The notes below the pieces were generated by a model that had not been told where the DNA came from, did not search any database, and worked only from the letters and a program-made list of their open reading frames with translations. Source: Alphaproteobacteria bacterium (lineage in GTDB: Bacteria > Pseudomonadota > Alphaproteobacteria > Caulobacterales > Aquidulcibacteraceae). Taken from it: 64,000 nucleotides of DNA. Below are positions 25,930 through 35,952 of the stretch, piece by piece. Location of the stretch: positions 124,001 through 188,000 of the forward strand of contig JAIXQA010000022.1 of the NCBI GenBank assembly GCA_027485915.1, in the 5' to 3' direction. The position numbers and the translations under genes are program-made. Position 1 is the first letter of the stretch. Each line of letters starts with the position of its first letter.

Positions 25930-28353
25930 TTAAGCAGCTTCTTGCTGAACAACGGCCAAGCGGGGGAGGGACACGATGACCATGGTCCCAACCCCGACTT
26001 CTGAAGCGATGGTCAAAGACCCGCCATGCATCTCAGCGAATGAACGGGACAGAGCAAGGCCCAACCCGCTGCCTTGATTAGAGCGCGCATGCTCATTTTC
26101 CACCTGCTCAAACGGACGGGCCAAACGTGGTAGGTCTTCGGCTTTAATACCGATCCCATTGTCGATCACGCGGATGATGACGGAATCGAGATTGTTTTTC
26201 ACCTGGACAAGGACACGGCCATTCTGCGGCGTGAACTTAATCGCATTGGACAAGAGATTGATCATAATCTGCTTGATGGCGCGCGCATCACCCGTCACAT
26301 CGCCAGCCTCCGTAAGCTCACTCACCAAGGCAATATTCTTTTCCTCTGCACGACCACGGACCAATCGCATGGCCTGCTCAATGGTTTCCTGCAGATCCAT
26401 TGGCTTTGGATAGATTTTGAATTTGCCGGCCTCAACCTTGGCCATATCGAGCACGTCATTGATCAGTTCGAGCAAGTGCTTGCCGCTGTTCAGAATGTCG
26501 GTGGCATAGGTGAGGTAGCGGCGGTCACCCAAGGGGCCGTAGAGTTGCTGCACCATAATCTCAGAGAAGCCATTGATGGCGTTCAAAGGCGTGCGCAACT
26601 CATGGCTCATATTGGCCAAGAAGCCACTTTTCGCATTAGAGGCTTCTTCGGCACGTTGCCGCTCAATCCGATATTTTTCCGCTAGTTCGGAGGCTTTGTG
26701 TTCAGAGCGTTCAAGTTCAACCACAACCGATCGCATTTGCCGTTCTGACCGCATGATGCTTTCTTCGGTCTCCTTTAGTGGCGAAATATCAATGCCAATC
26801 GAAACCAGACCGCCGTCAGAGGTTTCGCGTTCAACCAATTGAATCCAAACACCATTATCAAGTTCGATTTCTTGCGCCAACTCGTCATAGCGATCAGGTC
26901 TTTGCGATTTCACGCGCTTTGCTGCTGCTGCAGACACGGCCGTGTAGGAGGCCCCAGCCTGCAAGATGGAACCATCTAGACCAAAGGTCTTGGCAAAGCC
27001 ACCATTCCACAAGATCAAACGTCGATCCTTGGACCACAGGGCAAACGGGCCAGAGATGGAATCAATCGCGTCGCGCAAACGGCGCTCTGCTGCCGCAACG
27101 CGCGCTTCGGAATTGCGTTCTTCCGAGACGTCAATCGACACACCAATTGCACGAATGGTGCCCGGGCGCTGACGGTCGACTGCGGCCCGACCGCGCAACT
27201 GAACATGGGTTACGCCCGTCCGATTTGTGATCTTCACCACGACATCCAGCACCCCGATCTGGGCTGCGGACGCTAAGGCTGCGCGCAAGCGTGCTTGGTC
27301 TTCAACACTCAGAGCTTGTAGGACTTCATGGGTTTCAAAGCGGCCGGCCCCAGAGAGCCCAAAAGTCTGCGCCAATCTTTGGGTCAAATACACGCGGTCA
27401 TTGGTGATATCCCAATCCCACACGCCGCAGCGGGCACCTTCAATAGCGACCCGAAGGCGCCGTTCTGCATCGCGCATTTGGACGCGCGCGCTGGCAAAGC
27501 GCTCGGTCTGGCCTTGCACCAAGAACCAGATGCCAGCCGCAGCTAGAACAGGACCCAAGAAAAGAAGACCAAACATGATGGCGCTACGCAGCCAAGCCGC
27601 GTCAATCGGACTACGGTCGCGCGCCACAAAAGCGGTTAGACCATTCTCGGCTACTGCGGTGCCGAGAACAATTTTCAGGCCGTCTGAATCTCGGGTGTAG
27701 AATCCTAATGCCGAACCCGCTGCTGGGGGCGATTTTAGTCCAAAAGCCGATAATGCCCCTTGGGTCGAAACGGCCTTGAAGGCGGGTTGAACAGAAATCA
27801 AATCCCCGCCGGGTTCGCCGATTCCAACACGCCGCCCGGGGCCTAATCCGTCTAGGCCTTTGAAGGTAACAAATGCCGCTAAAGCGCCACCATCAACCGT
27901 GCGAACCGACACGGCGGGGGAATAACGTCCGCCCCCAAGGGCCACGGCCCCACTCCAGCCTTCGGTTTTGGCAAGTTGTGCCGCTGCTGCCAAAGCCCCA
28001 ATATCACTGGAGGAAGCAGAGCCTTGCGAAACTAAGACCCCTTTGCTGTCAAAGCTCGCAACTGCTTGCAGGCCAGGTGCCGTTGCGGCCACGATGGTTC
28101 CATTGGCCATGCCGAGGCCACTGGCAGCAACGAGGCTGGCGCGCGCCTCACGCATCGCCGCATCCATTTTAGAAGTAATGAGGCGGGCTTCTTGAGCCGC
28201 TTCCTGGGTCGCATCGCGGTGGAAGCGTTCATAGTCGCGCTTGGCCAAAAGCAAGATGACCGCGGCAAATAGCGCGCATAGGACAAGCGTGATGGCAACC
28301 GGCCATTGGCCGTTCATCTCGTCGTCTTTAGGTGCCACTTTGGCCATTAACAT
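25930..28353 (-). CDS. pleC: PAS-domain sensor histidine kinase, PleC-like
   Basis: An 807-aa membrane kinase. TM1 is at about residues 17-37, a periplasmic sensor at 40-255 and TM2 at about 259-279. Two PAS-like domains follow (about 295-410 and 425-530), then a coiled coil. HisKA carries His584 in FLANMSHELRTPLNAINGFSEIM. HATPase has the N-box NLLSNAIKF, DNGIGI and GSGLGLAL. The DHp sequence with YGPLGD...ILNSGKHLLELINDVLDMAKVEAGK is of the PleC/DivJ cell-cycle kinase type, and the overall layout fits PleC, which dephosphorylates DivK in Caulobacter. The symbol is an inference; another PAS kinase is possible. No receiver gene adjoins. Confidence 0.65.
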   Translation of the reverse strand: MLMAKVAPKDDEMNGQWPVAITLVLCALFAAVILLLAKRDYERFHRDATQEAAQEARLITSKMDAAMREARASLVAASGLGMANGTIVAATAPGLQAVASFDSKGVLVSQGSASSSDIGALAAAAQLAKTEGWSGAVALGGGRYSPAVSVRTVDGGALAAFVTFKGLDGLGPGRRVGIGEPGGDLISVQPAFKAVSTQGALSAFGLKSPPAAGSALGFYTRDSDGLKIVLGTAVAENGLTAFVARDRSPIDAAWLRSAIMFGLLFLGPVLAAAGIWFLVQGQTERFASARVQMRDAERRLRVAIEGARCGVWDWDITNDRVYLTQRLAQTFGLSGAGRFETHEVLQALSVEDQARLRAALASAAQIGVLDVVVKITNRTGVTHVQLRGRAAVDRQRPGTIRAIGVSIDVSEERNSEARVAAAERRLRDAIDSISGPFALWSKDRRLILWNGGFAKTFGLDGSILQAGASYTAVSAAAAKRVKSQRPDRYDELAQEIELDNGVWIQLVERETSDGGLVSIGIDISPLKETEESIMRSERQMRSVVVELERSEHKASELAEKYRIERQRAEEASNAKSGFLANMSHELRTPLNAINGFSEIMVQQLYGPLGDRRYLTYATDILNSGKHLLELINDVLDMAKVEAGKFKIYPKPMDLQETIEQAMRLVRGRAEEKNIALVSELTEAGDVTGDARAIKQIMINLLSNAIKFTPQNGRVLVQVKNNLDSVIIRVIDNGIGIKAEDLPRLARPFEQVENEHARSNQGSGLGLALSRSFAEMHGGSLTIASEVGVGTMVIVSLPRLAVVQQEAA

Positions 28354-28536
28354 ACCCGAATCAGAGAGATCTCACCCTCATTTCCCCAAAGGGTAAAGGA
28401 GTTCTTAACGTGACGTCTAGGGCTGGGGGTGAGCTTCCTGTGAACCGTTGGCACAATTTGCAGGCGAGCTTAAGGGATTGCTTGTTCGCCGCTGCACAGG
28501 GCAGTCAGCGTCATGTGCCGAATTTGCCATGCCTGT

Positions 28537-31191
28537 TTAGCCGATCAGCCCGTCATAGATTTTGGAAAGGATTTCTCGGGTGTTGGGGGACAGGGAATTG
28601 CGATCTAGCAAGCTCTGCAATGTCGTCTTAGCTAGCCTCTGTCGTGGTTCATTCACCCGTGAGCAGGATTCAAATACGGTCCCAAGGCGCGCGGCAAGAG
28701 CGCCATTTGTGGAATCCACATCGGCAATTAGATCGGCAATTGCCTGATAGCCAGCCCCATCCACCCGATGGAATGCAGCAGGATTTCCGCTCGCAAAGGC
28801 CCCACCGAGCGCCCGCACCCGGTTGGGATTGAGCAAAGTAAAACTCGGGTCTGACCGCAATTTCATGAAGGTTTCCAATGGGTCCTCGCAAACTGCCATC
28901 GCTTGCACGCGGAACCATTTGTCCATCACCAAGGCATTGTCGGAGAATTTGTCTTTAAACGCAGCCAGCGCCCCATGATAACGTGGACCGCCAAATTGGG
29001 AGAGACCATCCAACGCACTCATCATATCGGTCATGTTACGTGCCGCGAAAAAAGTATTTTCAGCGCGCATTGCGGCGCGGTCCGTACCGCTTGCGCACAA
29101 CAGATCGAGACAGGCAGCCATTAAGGCGCGCTGGCCTGCCGCCGCTGCACTGGCTGAAAAAGCTTGTGCAGGATCATAAAGGGCAAAGCAGGCGCTAAGC
29201 TCCTTGTCTAATTGATCTGCAAGGAGACGACGCACAGACGCTCGCGCGGTTTGCAAATTGCTTGGGTCGCAGGCGGGCTGAAGTTGCATCAGTTCGCTAA
29301 CATCTGGCAGACGCAACAAAAGCGCCGCAAAAGCGGGGTCTTGTGCTGCAGCCGATAACGCGCCTTGGAAAGCACGCGACAGATCTTGCGGGACCTCCGC
29401 CTCTTGGCCAGCCGCAAGGCTCTTGGCCACACCGAGTAAGGTTTTGCGTGCGATCGTCTGGGTTGATTCCCAGCGCACAAACGGATCCGTATCGCAGGCC
29501 GCGAGAAGCGCCAAATCGGCATCACTGTGGTTGGTAATCAGGCGAACGGGCGCTGAAAAGCCGCGCATGTAGGACACAATTGGACGCTCGGCGGCACCTT
29601 CAAACTGAAGCTCTAAAGTGCTGCTTGCCATTGGGATCAACCAATCATCGGCGGCGACGTCCGTGTCGGCGAGGCGCAACTGCAAAGGTGCCCCATCTGG
29701 GCCAAAGAAGGCCATGGAGATTGGTAACGGTACCCATGATTTTGCCGTTTGGCCTGGCGTATCAGGCGTGGATTGCTGAAAGCGGATCGTAAGCCTTTGA
29801 GTTTGGTCATCATAGTCGCTGGTTGCTTCCAAACTGGGCGTTCCTGCTTGATCATACCAGCGTTCGATCCCATGAAGTGGATTGCCCGTTGCCGTCCGCA
29901 TCGCATACAACCAGTCTTCGATGGTCGCCGCGGTTCCATCATACTCGTCGAAATAGAAATTGGCCCCATCAAGGAAGGCATCGCGACCGACCAAGGTTTG
30001 CAAGACGCGGATGATCTCTGCGCCCTTTTCATAAATGGTCGCCGTGTAGAAATTGTCGATCTTCACATAGCTTTTGGGACGCACAGGGTGGGCGAGGGGC
30101 CCCGAGTCCTCGGGGAATTGCCGTGCACGTAAGGCTTTGACATCCTTAATGCGCTTGACCGCGCGCGAACGCTGGTCCGCAGAGAATTCTTGATCGCGGA
30201 AGACGGTGAAGCCTTCTTTCAACGACAATTGGAACCAATCGCGGCAGGTAACGCGATTACCTGACCAATTGTGGAAATATTCGTGCGCGACGACCGCTTC
30301 AATCGCCTCATAATCAGCATCGGTCGCGGTGGTTTCGTCGGCCAAAAGGAGTGCAGAGTTGAAAATATTCAGCCCCTTGTTCTCCATGGCCCCGAAATTG
30401 AAATCTGAAACGGCGACAATGTTGAAAATGTCCAAATCATATTCGCGACCAAAGACTTCTTCGTCCCATTTCATCGAGCGCTTCAATGCATCCATGGCAT
30501 AAATAGCACGCGAGGCAGCGCCTTTATCGACATAGATCGTCAAGTCGACAGTGCGGCCAGAGCGTGTGATAAACTGGTCTTCCAGCGTATCAAAGCCGCC
30601 TGCTACCAAAGCAAAAAGGTAGGAAGGCTTTAAATGGGGGTCATCCCAAGCTGCCCAATGACGACCATCCTCATAGGCACCGATTGCAACGCGATTACCG
30701 TTGGAAAGAAGGGTTGGGAACTCGACTTCTGGTGCTTCAACCCGCACGTGGAAACGGCTCATCACATCAGGCCGGTCTGGCCAAAAAGTGATGTGACGGA
30801 AGCCTTCCGCCTCGCACTGGGTGCAGAACCGGCCGGCAGACATGTATAGGCCTGAAAGGGCCGTATTGGCGGCCGGATTAATGGCGACTTTTGTTTCCAG
30901 CTTAAACGAATCTGGCACGTCCTTTAAAATGAGGCCGCCTTCTTCGAGGACATATTCTTGCGGGGTCAACGGACGGCCATCGAGTTCAATCGAAATCAAT
31001 TCGAGACCGATGCCATCCAGCCTTAATGCTTCCCCGTTCGCCCACTCAAATGGCCTGCGATCGAGGATCAATCGAGCTGTCACCACGGTCCGGGAAGGGG
31101 CCAGGTCAAAAACCAGCGACGTGTGCGAAATGGCGAACGGAAATGGGCGATAGTCCTGCAAGCGGACGGGGATGTTTTCTTGGGTGCGCAT
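28537..31191 (-). CDS. pepN: Aminopeptidase N (M1 metallopeptidase)
   Basis: An 884-aa cytosolic zinc aminopeptidase that trims peptides from the N-terminus. The substrate-anchoring GAMEN motif is at residues 267-271. The zinc site HEYFHNW is at 303-309, with the third ligand Glu in LKEGFTVFRDQEFS about 19 residues on. The sequence RVTCRDWFQLSLKEG and the C-terminal DUF3458-type Ig and helical domains are as in gamma/alphaproteobacterial PepN. It lies 183 nt downstream of the PleC-like kinase on the same strand; the gap holds no recognisable gene. Confidence 0.96.
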   Translation of the reverse strand: MRTQENIPVRLQDYRPFPFAISHTSLVFDLAPSRTVVTARLILDRRPFEWANGEALRLDGIGLELISIELDGRPLTPQEYVLEEGGLILKDVPDSFKLETKVAINPAANTALSGLYMSAGRFCTQCEAEGFRHITFWPDRPDVMSRFHVRVEAPEVEFPTLLSNGNRVAIGAYEDGRHWAAWDDPHLKPSYLFALVAGGFDTLEDQFITRSGRTVDLTIYVDKGAASRAIYAMDALKRSMKWDEEVFGREYDLDIFNIVAVSDFNFGAMENKGLNIFNSALLLADETTATDADYEAIEAVVAHEYFHNWSGNRVTCRDWFQLSLKEGFTVFRDQEFSADQRSRAVKRIKDVKALRARQFPEDSGPLAHPVRPKSYVKIDNFYTATIYEKGAEIIRVLQTLVGRDAFLDGANFYFDEYDGTAATIEDWLYAMRTATGNPLHGIERWYDQAGTPSLEATSDYDDQTQRLTIRFQQSTPDTPGQTAKSWVPLPISMAFFGPDGAPLQLRLADTDVAADDWLIPMASSTLELQFEGAAERPIVSYMRGFSAPVRLITNHSDADLALLAACDTDPFVRWESTQTIARKTLLGVAKSLAAGQEAEVPQDLSRAFQGALSAAAQDPAFAALLLRLPDVSELMQLQPACDPSNLQTARASVRRLLADQLDKELSACFALYDPAQAFSASAAAAGQRALMAACLDLLCASGTDRAAMRAENTFFAARNMTDMMSALDGLSQFGGPRYHGALAAFKDKFSDNALVMDKWFRVQAMAVCEDPLETFMKLRSDPSFTLLNPNRVRALGGAFASGNPAAFHRVDGAGYQAIADLIADVDSTNGALAARLGTVFESCSRVNEPRQRLAKTTLQSLLDRNSLSPNTREILSKIYDGLIG

Positions 31192-31383
31192 CCCTAAACT
31201 TTAGCCCGCCTAGGCCGCCTTTGTCCAAGCCTTTTGCACCGATTGAATCGACCCCAGACATGCTCATTTCCAGTCGAAATTGCCCGCAAACGGATAAAAC
31301 TTCACCTGCTGGACATACGCCAAATTAACTTTGGAACTTTAAAGACTGGTTCTATCGGCAAGAAATGCACTTATGAGGTTACA

Positions 31384-33411
31384 ATGGCGCTCGATCACGA
31401 CCCCCGGCTCTCGTCAGGACCAACCGGTCCTGCCCCCGAAGGTCAGCGCCCGCCGTCTGCGCCGCCATCACTGGCGCAAATGTCAACAACGGTCGCTTCG
31501 CGCTCGCTTAATCCAACCACTGCAGCAGACCTAATTGCCCAAGTTCAAAATGGCTTGGTCGCTGCCGGTGTTGGTCGAGACGATGCCGAGGCGCAGCGCA
31601 AAGCATTTGAACGCCGCGCGACCGAACAACCGACAGAGCGGATGATCGGCCGGGTGACTTTTTGTAACGGTGCCCGAGCAACTATTTCCACCATGGCCGA
31701 TAATTTGAGCGAAGCGTCATCGGACTTTTGGTCGGTAGGCCGCTTGATTTCTATCACGGTTGGCAGAGTGCGTGTTGTCGCACTTGTTTATGAGATGAGT
31801 ACCGACAACTCTGTCTGGAAATCGAATGAATCCAATGCCGTCAGTGTCCAAGTGGAATTGATGGGTGAGATTTCAGAAGATGCCCATGGACAGACCCGAT
31901 TCCATCGCGGTGTTTCGCGTTATCCCCAAGTTGGGGCCGTCGCACACAAAATCCGCGCCCGCGACCTCGAAGTTATGCATGATTTGGGTGATCGTAAGTC
32001 CGTTGAAGTTGGCCGTCTGTCACAAAATGCCGACATTCCCGCGACGATCAGCGTGAATGACCTCTTGACCCGCCACTTTGCGGTAGTGGGGACAACCGGG
32101 GTTGGTAAGTCTTGCTCGCTGACACTTCTGGTCCGGCAATGTTTGAGCGTGAAGCCAGACTTGCGGGTGATTATCCTTGATCCACATAATGAATTCGCCG
32201 GAGCTTTCGGCAACTTGGCGCATGTCTTTGATTCAACGACTTTGGAATTGCCTTTCTGGCTGTTCCGATTTGAGGAGTTGGAAGACGTCATCTTCCGCGG
32301 CAAAACAATTCCCGAAGAGGCAGAGATTTTGCGAGAAGTTCTGGCGCAAGCCAAAACCAACTTCCAAAACGAGAAGAATGGCGCAACAGCAGCGGGCCTC
32401 GTTCGTAAAGCATTGGACGTCGGCGGCCTGAACGCAGATAGCCCGATGCCGTACCGTATGTCGGAATTGTTCAAGTTGATCGACGAGAATATTGGTCTCT
32501 TAAGCCCGCGTCATGAACGCCATCACTTGAAGTCGTTGCGCGTTCGTCTGGATGCGCTGGTCAATGACCCGCGGTATGGCTTTATGTTCACACGCGGTGG
32601 GGCTGAAGATAATTTTGCCCCGCTTTTGGCGCGCTTGTTCCGCTTGCCAGCCGAAGGCAAGCCCGTCTCTATCATGAACTTGGCAGGCCTGCCGTCTGAC
32701 GTAACCAATGCGGTGGTGTCGGTATTGGCGCGCCTGTGCTTTGACGTTGCCTATGCCAGCGAAGGCCAATTGCACGTGTTGTTGGTGTGCGAAGAAGCAC
32801 ACCGCTATGTCCCGCAAGATCCAAATGCAGGCTTCATCCCAACCCGGCGGGCCATTGCGCGAATTGCGAAAGAAGGCCGGAAATACGGCTGTTCTATTGC
32901 AGTTGTATCGCAGCGCCCCGGTGAACTTGATCCCACAATCTTGTCACAATGCTCGACCGTCTTTGCCATGCGTCTGGCCAATGATCGAGATCAAGAGATC
33001 ATCCGTTCGGCTATTGCTGATTCCAGCGGTTCAACCATTTCGTTCCTGTCTGCCCTCGATAATGCTGAGGCCATTGTGTTTGGGGAAGCTGTGGCGACAA
33101 CCATGCGCTTTAAGTTCACCTACCAAGAACCCGCGAAACTTCCCCGCGCGGCTGGGACCGACATTACTGACCCAGTCGCCAATGCGCGCAAAACAGGCGA
33201 GGCCGACCCTCGTCTCCTTGCAACCCGCCTGCGCGGGATGCGTGAGTTGGAAAAGCCACCTCAACCAACCATGTTGGCTGAGGCCTCATCACAACAAAAA
33301 CTCGCGGCCGCTGCCGGTATCTCTGCCGGTCTCGGCACTCCTGGCCTTCGTCCGCTGACATCCACCGCCGGCACGCCTCTGCAGCGTCCAACAAACGGCT
33401 TGCGGACCTAG
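31384..33411 (+). CDS. HerA-like ATPase (DUF87 / HAS-barrel)
   Basis: The start at ATG 31384 (MALDHDPRLSSG) gives 675 aa; the 50 upstream track residues are not credible. After a Pro-rich N-terminus there is a beta-rich HAS-barrel-like region (about 85-200), then a FtsK/HerA-type motor. It has Walker A GTTGVGKSCSLTLLVRQ at 236-252, LDPHNEFAGAF, Walker B LHVLLVCEEAHRYVP, a GRKYGCSIAVVSQRPGELDPTILSQCSTVFAMRL sensor region, and a Pro/Ala tail. Archaeal HerA works with the nuclease NurA in end resection; no nuclease gene adjoins here. Divergent from pepN. Role uncertain. Confidence 0.88.
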   Translation: MALDHDPRLSSGPTGPAPEGQRPPSAPPSLAQMSTTVASRSLNPTTAADLIAQVQNGLVAAGVGRDDAEAQRKAFERRATEQPTERMIGRVTFCNGARATISTMADNLSEASSDFWSVGRLISITVGRVRVVALVYEMSTDNSVWKSNESNAVSVQVELMGEISEDAHGQTRFHRGVSRYPQVGAVAHKIRARDLEVMHDLGDRKSVEVGRLSQNADIPATISVNDLLTRHFAVVGTTGVGKSCSLTLLVRQCLSVKPDLRVIILDPHNEFAGAFGNLAHVFDSTTLELPFWLFRFEELEDVIFRGKTIPEEAEILREVLAQAKTNFQNEKNGATAAGLVRKALDVGGLNADSPMPYRMSELFKLIDENIGLLSPRHERHHLKSLRVRLDALVNDPRYGFMFTRGGAEDNFAPLLARLFRLPAEGKPVSIMNLAGLPSDVTNAVVSVLARLCFDVAYASEGQLHVLLVCEEAHRYVPQDPNAGFIPTRRAIARIAKEGRKYGCSIAVVSQRPGELDPTILSQCSTVFAMRLANDRDQEIIRSAIADSSGSTISFLSALDNAEAIVFGEAVATTMRFKFTYQEPAKLPRAAGTDITDPVANARKTGEADPRLLATRLRGMRELEKPPQPTMLAEASSQQKLAAAAGISAGLGTPGLRPLTSTAGTPLQRPTNGLRT

Positions 33412-33553
33412 TCGGGCTGCAGATACTGCGCACAATTGCGCGATCTTCCCTAAGGTGACGGCTTTCCGTTCACGTAAACTTGCTTATGTTGCTCCCGAAC
33501 AAACAGACGGTAGCGGGTCAGCCGTTGCTGCGACCTTGGGAGGCACACGTCAC

Positions 33554-34669
33554 ATGAATTTCGATTTTTCTGACGACCAAAAATATCTGAAGGAACAGGC
33601 GCGCAAGTTCTTGTCCGAACAATCCAGCATGGCTGTGGTTCGGGCTGTCTTGAACGATGAGCAAAAGTCCCATGACGCAAACCTCTGGAAGGCTATTGCG
33701 GAAATGGGCTGGCTTGGGGCTGCCATTCCAGAAGAATATGGCGGCTTGGGCTTGGGTGAACTTGAGCTTTGCGTTTTGGCAGAAGAAATGGGTCGCTCGC
33801 TCGCACCTGTGCCTTGGGCCTCTACCGTGTATTTTCTTGCCGAAGCCATCAAAATTGCTGGCACAGAAGCCCAAAAATCTGCCATTCTCCCGAAACTAGC
33901 CGAAGGTGGCGTGATTGGCTGTGTGGCGGCCTCGGAAGGCCCAGGCGAGCCTCGCGCCGCAACGCTGAAAACGGTGTTTGATGGCACCAGTGTGACCGGC
34001 ATAAAAGTGCCTGTGACAGATGGCGACTGCGCCACCCACGCTTTGGTGTTGGCTAAGCATCAAGAAGGCACATCCTTGGTGATTGTGGACCTTGCCGGGG
34101 CAGGGGTCGAAGCCAAAAGCATCAAGACGTTTGATCCAACCCGTTCGCACGCCACCCTGACCTTTACCAAAGCGCCAGCCCAGCTTTTGGGGGAAGCCGG
34201 TGATGGCGAATCCTTGCTTCAGCGCATCTATGATCGCGCGGCGGTGCTGCTGGCGTTTGAACAAATTGGCGGCAGCCAAGCCTGCCTAGATATGGCCACC
34301 GATTATGCCAAAGGCCGCTATGCGTTCTCGCGTCAGATTGGCAGTTTCCAAGCAATCAAGCATAAATTGGCCGATATGTATGTCGCCCTCGAAATCGCCC
34401 GATCGAACGCTTTCTATGGGGCTTGGGCCTTGAGCAGCGACGCTCCTGAATTGCCATTGGCCGCAGCCGCTGCCCGGATTGCCGCCTGCGACGCTTATTA
34501 TTTGGCGTCGAAGGAAAATATCCAGACCCATGGTGGCATGGGCTTTACGTGGGAAGTGGATTGTCACCTGTATTATCGCCGCTCCAAGCTCTTGGCAGTG
34601 CAGGCCGGTGCGCCATCTCTTTGGAAAGAAAAACTCGTCCGCCGCCTTGAAATGCGCAACGCGGCCTAA
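33554..34669 (+). CDS. Acyl-CoA dehydrogenase (small subunit-like)
   Basis: Start at ATG 33554 (MNFDFSDDQKYLKEQARKFLSEQ), the usual ACAD N-terminus; the track start 33 codons earlier is not supported. The 371-aa FAD enzyme has the N-terminal helical domain (GGLGLGELELCVLAEEMGRSLAPVPW), a middle beta domain and a C-terminal helical domain (RYAFSRQIGSFQAIKHKLADMYVALEIARS). The last part, NIQTHGGMGFTWEVDCHLYYRRSK, replaces the usual catalytic segment of stand-alone ACADs. A second ACAD gene follows 23 nt later, suggesting a two-gene alpha-beta enzyme for CoA-ester desaturation. Confidence 0.9.
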   Translation: MNFDFSDDQKYLKEQARKFLSEQSSMAVVRAVLNDEQKSHDANLWKAIAEMGWLGAAIPEEYGGLGLGELELCVLAEEMGRSLAPVPWASTVYFLAEAIKIAGTEAQKSAILPKLAEGGVIGCVAASEGPGEPRAATLKTVFDGTSVTGIKVPVTDGDCATHALVLAKHQEGTSLVIVDLAGAGVEAKSIKTFDPTRSHATLTFTKAPAQLLGEAGDGESLLQRIYDRAAVLLAFEQIGGSQACLDMATDYAKGRYAFSRQIGSFQAIKHKLADMYVALEIARSNAFYGAWALSSDAPELPLAAAAARIAACDAYYLASKENIQTHGGMGFTWEVDCHLYYRRSKLLAVQAGAPSLWKEKLVRRLEMRNAA

Positions 34670-34692
34670 AACTTGGATGGATGGAGAGACTC

Positions 34693-35925
34693 ATGGACTT
34701 CAATGATACCCCAGAAGAAGCAGCCTTCCGCCAACGCGCTCAGGCCTTCTTAGCAGCCCATGTCCAGCCAAAAGCTGGCCAAACCGAAAGCCTGCAAAAG
34801 CGCTTGTCCGACAAGGAATATATGCTGGCAGCCAAAGCCTATCAAAAGGCAAAGGCTGAAAACGGCTTTGCTGGCATCACGTGGCCAAAGGAGCAGGGCG
34901 GGCAGGGCTTAGCACCAATTTTCTCGGTTATCTTCGGCCAAGAAGAAGGCAAATTTGATGCCCCCGCAGGGCCTTTCACCATTGGGCTTGGCATGTGTGT
35001 GCCCACGGTGATTGCCTTCGCAACGGACGCCCAGAAAGAACGCCATGTTGGTCCAGCCCTGCGTGGCGAAGAAATCTGGTGCCAACTCTTCTCAGAACCC
35101 TCAGCAGGTTCCGACGTTGCAGGCCTCAAAACTAAAGCTGTTCGCGATGGCGATGATTGGGTGATCAATGGCCAGAAGGTTTGGACCTCGGGCGCGCATT
35201 ATTCCGATTGGGGCATTGTGCTCGTTCGCACCAATGCCGACAAAGCCAAGCACAAGGGCCTGTCGATGTTCTTCATCGACATGAAGAGCCCCGGCATTGA
35301 AGTCCGCCCCATCCACCAAATGTCGGGTGGGTCCAACTTCAACGAAGTCTATTTCACGGACGTGCGTGTTCCCAACAGCCAGATGCTCGGCGGGGAGGGC
35401 AATGGCTGGTCTGTTGCACTGGTCACGTTGATGAATGAGCGTCTGGCAGTTGGGGGAAGCCCTGGGCCAGATTATAAAGAGATTTTTGAGTGGGCTAAAA
35501 CTATGCCTGGTCAAGATGGTGGCACCTTGGCTGAAGATCAAAGCTTCCGCCAAAAGGTGGCCGATTGGTTTGTAAGGGCTGAAGGCTATAAACTAGCCAA
35601 ATTCCGCACCATGACGGCTTTGTCCAAAGGTCAGACACCCGGGCCCGAAAGCTCAATTGGCAAAATCATCACGGCCAACCAGCTCCAAGACATCACGCAT
35701 AATGCGATGGAAGCGATGGACCATTTCGGGATCATCACCGATGCGGCTTATGCGCCATCTGAAGGTGTTTTCCAGCAGAGCCATATGTGGGCAGCAGGTC
35801 TGCGGATTGCTGGTGGAACCGACGAAATTTTGAAAAATATCATCGCAGAGCGTATCTTGGGACTGCCCGGCGATGTGCGCGTCGACAAGGATGTCGCCTT
35901 CAAGGATTTGCCAAGCGGCCGCTAA
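34693..35925 (+). CDS. Acyl-CoA dehydrogenase (large subunit-like)
   Basis: I use ATG 34693, which has GGAGAG 5-6 nt upstream; the track ATG at 34681 precedes that site. The 410-aa protein begins MDFNDTPEEAAFRQRAQAFLAAH. It carries WCQLFSEPSAGSDVAGLKTKAVRDGDDWVINGQKVWTSGAHYSDWGIVLVRT (FAD and substrate loop) and GGTDEILKNIIAERILGLP at the C-terminus. It is of the FadE type seen in paired ACAD operons. An intrinsic terminator lies directly downstream, so the pair forms one unit. Confidence 0.92.
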   Translation: MDFNDTPEEAAFRQRAQAFLAAHVQPKAGQTESLQKRLSDKEYMLAAKAYQKAKAENGFAGITWPKEQGGQGLAPIFSVIFGQEEGKFDAPAGPFTIGLGMCVPTVIAFATDAQKERHVGPALRGEEIWCQLFSEPSAGSDVAGLKTKAVRDGDDWVINGQKVWTSGAHYSDWGIVLVRTNADKAKHKGLSMFFIDMKSPGIEVRPIHQMSGGSNFNEVYFTDVRVPNSQMLGGEGNGWSVALVTLMNERLAVGGSPGPDYKEIFEWAKTMPGQDGGTLAEDQSFRQKVADWFVRAEGYKLAKFRTMTALSKGQTPGPESSIGKIITANQLQDITHNAMEAMDHFGIITDAAYAPSEGVFQQSHMWAAGLRIAGGTDEILKNIIAERILGLPGDVRVDKDVAFKDLPSGR

Positions 35926-35952
35926 GCTTGGTGGGCTCTAGCCCAAAAATTG

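Noticed and set aside
32708-33358. 216-aa plus-strand ORF inside the HerA-like gene
   Set aside because: Off-frame reading of a clear ATPase-coding region with no ribosome-binding site.
31384-33411. HerA-like ATPase as part of a phage-defence system
   Set aside because: No nuclease, SIR2, methylase or other defence gene adjoins, and flanking genes are housekeeping.
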